From NCBI GenBank assembly GCA_019115685.1, contig DXDC01000346.1:1-6784 (forward strand): a DNA stretch of 6,784 nucleotides, given 5' to 3'. Both the position numbers and the translations under genes were made by a program. The notes beneath the pieces are model-generated. The model did no database searches and was not told the DNA's origin. It saw nothing but the letters and a program-made list of their open reading frames with translations. The DNA comes from Candidatus Agrococcus pullicola. GTDB taxonomy: Bacteria; Actinomycetota; Actinomycetes; Actinomycetales; Microbacteriaceae. Below are positions 1 through 4,485 of the stretch, piece by piece. Every line of letters begins with the position of its first letter. Within the stretch, counting starts at the first letter, position 1.

Positions 1-108
1 CACGACTGAACCCGGCATAAACGAGATGCGCCCCGCCCTTTCTCGGTCTATACGCCAAGTCAAGACAATTATTTCGATGAGCGGCGGCATAGACCGAGAA
101 AAGGCACG
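1..108 (+). pseudogene. Possible decayed 3' end of an ArsR-type regulator region, partial at left edge
   Basis: This stretch precedes the rhodanese remnant and has no intact gene. Two reading frames together give peptides that faintly recall the C-terminal helix and linker of ArsR-rhodanese fusions. The frame beginning at position 2 reads ALSRSIRQVKTI around 35-70. The frame beginning at position 1 reads QDNYFDER around 61-84, resembling the REYFGDR-like linker that usually precedes the rhodanese domain. Joining them needs a frame change near 60-70. The position-1 frame contains no ATG, GTG or TTG codon between its stop at 7-9 and 160. A 17-bp inverted repeat also sits here. The homology is read by eye and is weak; it could simply be non-coding upstream DNA. 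Confidence 0.3.
35..105. repeat. Inverted repeat, 17-bp arms with one mismatch
   Basis: Bases 35-51 (GCCCTTTCTCGGTCTAT) and the reverse complement of 89-105 agree at 16 of 17 positions, with 13 consecutive matches at the inner end (39-51 with 89-101). The arms are separated by 37 bases. The structure could be a cruciform or hairpin, the terminal repeats of a very small mobile-element remnant, or a templated inverted duplication. No target-site duplication, transposase or U-tract was seen, so its nature is unassigned. Confidence 0.7.
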
Positions 109-424
109 GGTATCGAAGCGGCTTCGACGACCATCGAGACTTCGGCGATCGAGTCGCACATGACGGTGTTGGATGCTCGGCCGCGCAAAGAGTACGTGGC
201 CGGGCACGTTGCGGGAGCCGTGTTGATTCCGATGCTGGAGCTCGGTGAACGCCTGCACGGGCTGCCCAAGGACGCACCCTCCGTCATATACTGTCGCGGG
301 CAGCTCTGCCGCTTCGCACGCGAAGCCGCAGACTTTCTCCGCGCGTGGGGGTTCGATGCGCGCGGTGACCGAAGGGATCGTCGAATGGCGCGCACCAGAG
401 AGCATCGACCTTGACGCGGCGTAG
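109..424 (+). pseudogene. Rhodanese domain remnant (ArsR-rhodanese fusion type), frameshifted
   Basis: Rhodanese domains move sulfane sulfur through a cysteine persulfide; in actinobacteria they are often fused behind an ArsR/SmtB winged-helix regulator. From 109 the frame reads GIEAAS, then TVLDARPRKEYVAGHVAGA, the classic start of a rhodanese fold, and continues to the active-site loop IYCRGQLC. Counted from the ATG at 160, the catalytic Cys is residue 45. The loop resembles the CRGPYC loop of ArsR-rhodanese fusions rather than the usual Cys-x4-Arg loop. Similarity begins upstream of the only ATG (160), which has no clear ribosome binding site. After FDAR (352-363) the frame turns into arginine-rich sequence ending at a TGA (412-414). 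The neighbouring frame gives the expected ending AVTEGIVEWRAPESIDLDAA with a stop at 422-424. This fits a frameshift in the GC-dinucleotide tract around 358-364. The ORF 160-414 could still make a truncated 84-residue protein. Confidence 0.6.
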
Positions 425-1685
425 CGAATCTGCGGCGCCGGATGCCCTGATCGACGCGGCCGCCCGTGCTCGCGTACAGCGCCGCACGCTCATCGTGGTG
501 GTGTGCAGCCAAGTGCTGGGAGGAGCAGGCCTCGCCGCCGGCGTCACCGTAGGAGCACTCCTGGCGCAGGACATGCTCGGGTCGGACGGGCTGGCGGGCA
601 TCCCGGCAGCGCTGTTCACCCTCGGCTCCGCGGTCGCTGCGTTCCTCGTCGGACGCATCACGCAGGGACGTGGCCGTCGGCAGGGGCTCGCGATCGGCTT
701 CGCGGCCGGCGGGCTCGGCGCGGTCGGTGTTGTCACCGCTGCCGTGAGCAGCAACGTCCCCCTGCTGTTCCTGTCCCTGTTCATCTACGGTTCGGGCACC
801 GCCACGAATCTGCAGGCCCGCTACGCCGGCACCGACCTCGCGGCTCCGGCGAGACGCGGTACGGCAATCAGCGTCGCCATGGTGTCGACAACACTGGGCG
901 CCGTCGCGGGCCCCAATCTGGTCGAGCCGCTGGGCGCGCTCGCACTCGGCCTCGGCCTCCCGGAGCTCGCCGGCCCGTTCCTGCTGGCAGCGGCCGCCTA
1001 CTTCGCAGCGGGTGCCGTGCTGTTCGCCATGCTCCGGCCCGATCCGTTCCTGCTCGCGCGAAGCATCGATGCGACCGAGAGCACTGAGCACGACACCAGC
1101 GGAGCAACTGCGCCTCCCAAGCCGGAGGTCGGTGCCTACGTCGGGGCGACCGTCATGGTGCTGACGCAGATCGTCATGGTCGCGATCATGACCATGACTC
1201 CCGTGCACATGCGCGCGCACGGGCATGAGATCGGGGCGGTCGGGCTCGTCATCGGTCTACACGTTGCCGGCATGTATTTGCCGTCGCTCGTCACCGGCTG
1301 GCTGGTCGACCGCATGGGGCGAACACCGATGGCGATTGCATCGGGTGTGACACTGCTCGCTTCCGGCATCGTCGCTGCTATGGCGCCCGGCGACTCGCTT
1401 TCGCTGCTGATCGTGGCGCTCGTGCTGCTGGGGCTCGGCTGGAACTTCGGCCTCATCTCCGGCACCGCGATGGTCGTCGACGCGACCGTTCCCGCGAACC
1501 GTCCCCACACGCAGGGCACGATCGACGTATTGATCGCGCTTTCCGGAGCAGGAGGAGGAGCGATGTCGGGTGTCGTCATGGCCGGCACGAGTTTCCAGTG
1601 GCTCGCGGTCGCCGGTGGCGTGATGTCACTGCTGCTGATCCCCGTGCTCTTCTGGGCGCGCGGGCGCCAGCGGTCCGTAGACTGA
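411..1685 (+). CDS. MFS transporter, 12-TM, probable exporter
   Basis: This is a 424-residue inner-membrane secondary transporter of the major facilitator superfamily, the usual length for 12 helices. Predicted helices lie roughly at residues 27-50, 62-82, 92-112, 116-134, 152-176, 188-208, 241-264, 275-297, 306-325, 329-351, 371-392 and 395-416. A hydrophilic central loop spans about 209-240. A well-formed motif A, GWLVDRMGR, lies between helices 8 and 9 (296-304). A degenerate copy, GRITQGRGRR, lies between helices 2 and 3 (81-90). The segment LGLGWNFGLISGTAM (340-354) is typical of MFS proteins. The start used is TTG at 411, because no ATG occurs before helix 1. It overlaps the stop of the frameshifted rhodanese frame (TGA at 412-414), so translational coupling is plausible. 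Association with ArsR-rhodanese genes suggests export of a toxic anion or metal-related compound, but the substrate cannot be read from the sequence. It appears intact although its upstream partner is broken. Confidence 0.9.
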   Translation: MTRRSESAAPDALIDAAARARVQRRTLIVVVCSQVLGGAGLAAGVTVGALLAQDMLGSDGLAGIPAALFTLGSAVAAFLVGRITQGRGRRQGLAIGFAAGGLGAVGVVTAAVSSNVPLLFLSLFIYGSGTATNLQARYAGTDLAAPARRGTAISVAMVSTTLGAVAGPNLVEPLGALALGLGLPELAGPFLLAAAAYFAAGAVLFAMLRPDPFLLARSIDATESTEHDTSGATAPPKPEVGAYVGATVMVLTQIVMVAIMTMTPVHMRAHGHEIGAVGLVIGLHVAGMYLPSLVTGWLVDRMGRTPMAIASGVTLLASGIVAAMAPGDSLSLLIVALVLLGLGWNFGLISGTAMVVDATVPANRPHTQGTIDVLIALSGAGGGAMSGVVMAGTSFQWLAVAGGVMSLLLIPVLFWARGRQRSVD

Positions 1686-1690
1686 TCGGC

Positions 1691-1709
1691 CGCTTCGCGC
1701 GTCGAAACG
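1691..1709 (+). terminator. Small hairpin after MFS gene, possible terminator
   Basis: CGCTTCG and CGAAACG (1691-1697 and 1703-1709) can pair at six of seven positions around a five-base loop, beginning five bases after the MFS stop codon. There is no T-tract, so it is a weak terminator candidate. It could instead be an operator, or chance in GC-rich DNA. Confidence 0.25.
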
Positions 1710-1711
1710 TC

Positions 1712-1717
1712 TATGCT
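1712..1717 (+). promoter_or_regulatory. Possible -10 element upstream of first lipoprotein gene
   Basis: TATGCT matches the TAnnnT pattern of actinobacterial -10 boxes and lies about 50 bases before the ATG at 1768. No convincing -35 hexamer was found 16-18 bases upstream. The 82-base gap after the MFS gene makes an independent promoter plausible but unproven. Confidence 0.25.
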
Positions 1718-1747
1718 GGTCAGCGCGAGCTTCGATGTGCTCGCGCA

Positions 1748-1757
1748 GAGGAAGAGG
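1748..1757 (+). promoter_or_regulatory. Ribosome binding site selecting the 1768 start
   Basis: The purine-rich run GAGGAAGAGG ends ten bases before the ATG at 1768. It supports that start over the in-frame ATG at 1735, which would place this run inside the coding sequence and has no similar run upstream. Confidence 0.6.
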
Positions 1758-1767
1758 TGCAACGGGG

Positions 1768-2493
1768 ATGCACGTGACGCGGAGTCGGGTGAGGACGCCC
1801 GCTATGGTCGCAACAGCACTCTGCTGCGCGACGGCGCTCTCCGGCTGCGTGTTCCTGACACCGTCGCTCGAAGCACTCGAGCTTCCCAGCGAGTCGGCGA
1901 CGCCTTCCGAGGAACTGATACTCACGCCACAGGAGCCGACCGGTGAGCCGCTTCCGCTGAGTACCGACTCCGGGTTCTCGGAGGACACCAGAATTGCGAT
2001 TCTCGATCTGCCGGAGGGGTGGGCCGACCTCGAGCGGCAGGAGTCGGGTCGGCAGCTGTCCAATCACGAGGAACTCGCAAGAACAACTACCTACTGCTCG
2101 CTGACGAGTGAGGTCATCCAGTTCGGTCACCAGACGTCACTCACCACGGACGACATCCTCACCGAGTACTACGTCGACGAGCGATTCGCGCCCGCTGAGT
2201 CCGATCACCGCGAACTTCTACGCGATGAGAGCCTGTGGCTGGTGGATGAATCCAGCCGGGCTGTCGAAGTGCGGCTGCTGCAGTTCACGACCGAGTATCT
2301 GGAAGTGCCGGGCGAGGGCTTCGCGCTGCACCTGTTGCGCGGTTACGCGCCCAGAAGTGATCGTTCGCAGTGGTTCATGCTGCTGACGTTGGAGTGCCGC
2401 TCACCGCTGGGGCACTCCACGCTGACGCAGAATGACTTCAATGAACTCGCCGATGAACTGCTGCCCGGTCTCATGATTGAGCAAGCTGACTAG
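1768..2493 (+). CDS. Putative lipoprotein A, paralogue of the next gene
   Basis: This 241-residue protein of unknown function is predicted to be exported and lipid-anchored on the outer face of the membrane. It has an arginine-containing N-terminus (MHVTRSRVR), a hydrophobic stretch (about 12-25), and a lipobox ALSGC with the lipidated Cys at residue 27. A Ser/Pro/Glu/Thr-rich linker covers about 31-66. A mature domain follows with markers LPEGW (81-85), ESGRQ (92-96), LTEYY (131-135), LRGYAP (190-195) and a C-terminal LADELLPGLMIE. Cys110 and Cys210 may form a disulfide. The linker and markers recur in the protein encoded at 2611-3330, so the two genes are tandem paralogues. The start at 1768 is preferred over 1735 because of its ribosome binding site and because it gives a normal signal-peptide length. 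I recognise no named family; binding of a partner or ligand at the cell surface is only a guess. Confidence 0.85.
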   Translation: MHVTRSRVRTPAMVATALCCATALSGCVFLTPSLEALELPSESATPSEELILTPQEPTGEPLPLSTDSGFSEDTRIAILDLPEGWADLERQESGRQLSNHEELARTTTYCSLTSEVIQFGHQTSLTTDDILTEYYVDERFAPAESDHRELLRDESLWLVDESSRAVEVRLLQFTTEYLEVPGEGFALHLLRGYAPRSDRSQWFMLLTLECRSPLGHSTLTQNDFNELADELLPGLMIEQAD

Positions 2494-2576
2494 CAAGAAC
2501 ATTGGGTCAAATTTCAAGAAGCTCTCACAGTTTTTGCAGTTGCCTCCCATACGCTCTGTGCAGAAGTCCGCACCGC

Positions 2577-2591
2577 GGCCGGTAACCGGCC
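2577..2591. promoter_or_regulatory. Perfect palindrome upstream of lipoprotein B
   Basis: GGCCGGTAACCGGCC has seven-base arms around a single central base. It ends three bases before the purine-rich ribosome binding site (2595-2601) of the next gene. It could be a repressor operator or a small RNA hairpin in the leader. The preceding 117-base gap is less GC-rich than its surroundings; a TACGCT at 2550-2555 is a possible -10, without a good -35. Confidence 0.35.
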
Positions 2592-2610
2592 ACCGAGGAA
2601 GTGAAGACCC

Positions 2611-3330
2611 ATGTATCAGCAGCGAACACGCACGGGACAGCTCCGGGTTCTCATCGCGCTCACCGGCCTCGCCGCACTCTTGACAGGATGCGTCCCCGCC
2701 GGCGACGATTCAGGGCCGATGGACAACACCGACGAGGGGGAAATCCAGCACGAAGACGAGGAGGACAGTCTGCCCGACTACCTCACCACCGTGCCGCTGA
2801 GTCAGGACTCCGAATACCCGGCAGAAACCTGGATCTCCATACAAGAACTCCCGGAAGACTGGAGTGAGATCACAGTTGGCGAATCAGGACGCCAGAGCGG
2901 TTATCACGAGGATCTCCCGGCTTCGAACATCCACTGCACGGTTTGGAACGACATCGAGGTCATCGGCCCGCACTCGGTAACGGCCACCGACGAGATGCTG
3001 ACCGAGCGGTACATCGCCGAAGCGCTCGATATCGAGGGCAGGACCATCATCGACCAGCAGCGCAACACCAGCGTGTGGCTTCCCCATGCCGACGGTACCG
3101 ATGTCGAGTTGCGACTCGTACAGTACGAGGCCACGTTCGATCTCGACAACGGCAACGGTTTCACATCGACACTGTTTCGCGGGTACACCCCTGCCGACGG
3201 CGATGCGCATCACGTCATGATGTTCTCGTTGCAGTGTCAGTCGGGAGAACATGCCCAGGACATAGGCCAGACCCAGTTCCGTGAACTCTTCGATGAGCTG
3301 CTGCCGGGCCTCCTGATCGAGCACCGCTAG
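2611..3330 (+). CDS. Putative lipoprotein B, paralogue of the previous gene
   Basis: This 239-residue predicted lipoprotein has a short basic N-terminus (MYQQRTRTGQLR), a hydrophobic segment, and a lipobox LLTGC with Cys27 as the lipidation site. A very acidic linker follows (about 31-54, rich in Asp and Glu). The mature domain parallels lipoprotein A: PLSQDS, LPEDW (80-84), ESGRQ (91-95), LTERY (130-134), LFRGYTP (188-194) and DELLPGLLIE at the end. Cys109 and Cys209 align with Cys110 and Cys210 of the paralogue, again 100 residues apart, suggesting a conserved disulfide. GAGGAAG lies nine bases before the ATG. The linkers differ strongly while the C-terminal domains are alike, as expected after an old duplication. 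Function unknown; anchoring to the outer face of the cytoplasmic membrane is predicted from the lipobox. Confidence 0.85.
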   Translation: MYQQRTRTGQLRVLIALTGLAALLTGCVPAGDDSGPMDNTDEGEIQHEDEEDSLPDYLTTVPLSQDSEYPAETWISIQELPEDWSEITVGESGRQSGYHEDLPASNIHCTVWNDIEVIGPHSVTATDEMLTERYIAEALDIEGRTIIDQQRNTSVWLPHADGTDVELRLVQYEATFDLDNGNGFTSTLFRGYTPADGDAHHVMMFSLQCQSGEHAQDIGQTQFRELFDELLPGLLIEHR

Positions 3331-3354
3331 CGCCCACCGTAGGCTGGAGGCGCT
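3329..3354 (+). terminator. Hairpin at the end of lipoprotein B, weak terminator candidate
   Basis: AGCGCC (3329-3334) pairs perfectly with GGCGCT (3349-3354) around a 14-base loop, starting inside the stop codon of lipoprotein B. No T-tract follows, and the next gene is only 53 bases downstream of the stop, so it may attenuate rather than end transcription, or have no role. Confidence 0.25.
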
Positions 3355-3383
3355 CACCGCTTCGCACGAGAGGGAACCCACGG

Positions 3384-3953
3384 ATGCACGTGACCACCCA
3401 TCACCTCCAGATGCTTGCACCGCCGGGTCACAGCGCATCCCCGCTCCCGGAAGGCGTTCGGCTCGAACGCGCGACCGGGATGACTCCCGCGTACGCCAGG
3501 TTCCTCTACGCGCTCGTGGGCGGGGACTGGTTCTGGCTCGACCGTCTGCCGTGGAGTCAGCAGCAGTGGCTCGATGAAATCGAAACGCCCGGCTCCGAGT
3601 TCTGGGTGCTGTACCGGGAGGGTGTGCCTGCGGGATTCGTCCAACTGCACCCAACGATCGAGGAAGACGGCACGCATATCGAGGTGCTGCATTTCGGCCT
3701 GGCGCCGCGGGCCATCGGCATGGGGCTCGGACGCGGGATGCTCGAGCACGCGATTGACCGGGCTTGGTCACTATCGGAGCGGTTCGAGCTGCCGCCCGTT
3801 ACGCGCGTGTGGCTGCACACGTGCTCAAACGACGGGCCAGCAGCGCTCGCAAACTACACAGCGCGCGGCTTCGAGGTATTCAAAGTTGTGGAGTCCGAGG
3901 AGGATGCGCCCGCGACATCACCTGGCGCGTGGGCAATACTGGGCGGCCGCTGA
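3384..3953 (+). CDS. GNAT family N-acetyltransferase
   Basis: This is a 189-residue cytoplasmic enzyme of the GCN5-related acetyltransferase fold, which transfers an acetyl group from acetyl-CoA to an amine. After an N-terminal arm of about 25 residues come LERA (beta 1), FWVLYREGVPAGFVQLHP (beta 2-3, about 73-90), and IEVLHFGLAPRAIGMGLGRGML (99-120). The last contains the acetyl-CoA pyrophosphate loop R109-x-x-G112-x-G114 with a further Gly116. The C-terminal part RVWLHTCSNDGPAALANYTARGFEVFK (141-167) is the usual beta 5-alpha 4-beta 6 ending, with Asn157-Tyr158 just before the conserved RGF. The acceptor substrate cannot be deduced. GAGAGGGA lies eight bases before the ATG. It is co-directional with the lipoprotein pair, 53 bases downstream, and may share their transcript, but there is no functional link in the sequence. 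This window places it as the last gene before a convergent junction. Confidence 0.92.
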   Translation: MHVTTHHLQMLAPPGHSASPLPEGVRLERATGMTPAYARFLYALVGGDWFWLDRLPWSQQQWLDEIETPGSEFWVLYREGVPAGFVQLHPTIEEDGTHIEVLHFGLAPRAIGMGLGRGMLEHAIDRAWSLSERFELPPVTRVWLHTCSNDGPAALANYTARGFEVFKVVESEEDAPATSPGAWAILGGR

Positions 3954-4108
3954 TGCCCGTCTGCCGAGCTCGCAGATCCGCCCCGGGCTCCGGCTGCTGG
4001 GCACCGTGAGCGCTGTCGTCTTCCAGCTCCCGAATACTCTAGGTGATGCTTTCTGGAGCCGCGACGACAGGGAGAACCCGTCGACGTACGCCGTCACAGT
4101 GCCGTCGC
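3954..4108. other. Convergent intergenic gap
   Basis: The 155 bases between the acetyltransferase and the cupin contain no credible gene. The only structure noticed is a small hairpin, TCTGC/GCAGA at 3960-3964 and 3972-3976 with a seven-base loop, seven bases after the acetyltransferase stop. It lacks a T-tract and is at best a weak terminator. Confidence 0.5.
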
Positions 4109-4456
4109 TCAGTGAGCGGGGACGGAAACACAAACGAGGCTCGCGTCCTCCAGCGCCTCGACCTCTCCGGGCGATTTCCTGGGGATATGGACGAATTGCC
4201 CCGCTCCCACAGTGACGACAGCGTCGGCACTGCTTATTCTGAGCCGTCCTCGGGTCACCGTCCAAACTTCCTCGTACGATGCTGCGAGCTCCGCGTGCTC
4301 GCCTCTGCCGAAATGGGCGGAGTAGACACTCATCGGCCCACCCTCGGCGTGTTCGACAGCCGGGGTCACGAAGATCCTGCGGTCGCCGAACTGACTCGTG
4401 CGGCCATGCACGTCGGCAGTGCCGAAGACCCGCACAGGCGATGTCAAATCACTCAT
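4109..4456 (-). CDS. Small EutQ-like cupin-domain protein
   Basis: This 115-residue single-domain cupin (cytoplasmic beta-barrel) resembles the C-terminal cupin of EutQ. Visible elements are SYEEVWTVTRGRLRI (60-74), where Glu63-x6-Gly70 fits the end of cupin motif 1, and VGAGQFVHIPRKSPGEVEAL (83-102), fitting motif 2 with Gly86 and Pro92. The two His of motif 1 are replaced and the motif 2 His position is Gly97, so three of four canonical metal ligands are absent. His54 and His90 are other possible ligands. The start at 4456 is chosen because AGGAG (complement of 4460-4464) lies just upstream; an in-frame ATG at 4555 would overlap the transporter gene. It follows the DHA2 transporter after 29 bases on the same strand, so the two are probably co-transcribed. 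No reaction can be assigned; it may bind a small molecule related to the pump substrate. Confidence 0.85.
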   Translation of the reverse strand: MSDLTSPVRVFGTADVHGRTSQFGDRRIFVTPAVEHAEGGPMSVYSAHFGRGEHAELAASYEEVWTVTRGRLRISSADAVVTVGAGQFVHIPRKSPGEVEALEDASLVCVSVPAH

Positions 4457-4485
4457 CTTCTCCTGTCCCCCCAGCGGTCGCACCC

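Noticed and set aside
114..126. Palindrome CGAAGCGGCTTCG as an operator
   Set aside because: It lies inside the in-frame rhodanese sequence (IEAAS), so coding constraint explains it as well as regulation does.
69..1226. 385-residue open frame on the minus strand
   Set aside because: It lies opposite the MFS exporter and rhodanese remnant; the Arg/Gln/Asp-rich, low-complexity composition is that of a high-GC shadow frame, with no domain seen.
1735..1767. Longer start for lipoprotein A at 1735
   Set aside because: It would add eleven residues before the signal peptide and absorb the only good ribosome binding site.
2884..3771. 295-residue open frame on the minus strand
   Set aside because: It spans opposite two well-supported genes (lipoprotein B and acetyltransferase) and reads as Arg/Ala/Pro-rich sequence without motifs.
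3918..4265. Possible minus-strand gene downstream of the cupin
   Set aside because: Overlaps the cupin gene in another frame and the acetyltransferase end; no recognisable domain, so the gap is left non-coding.
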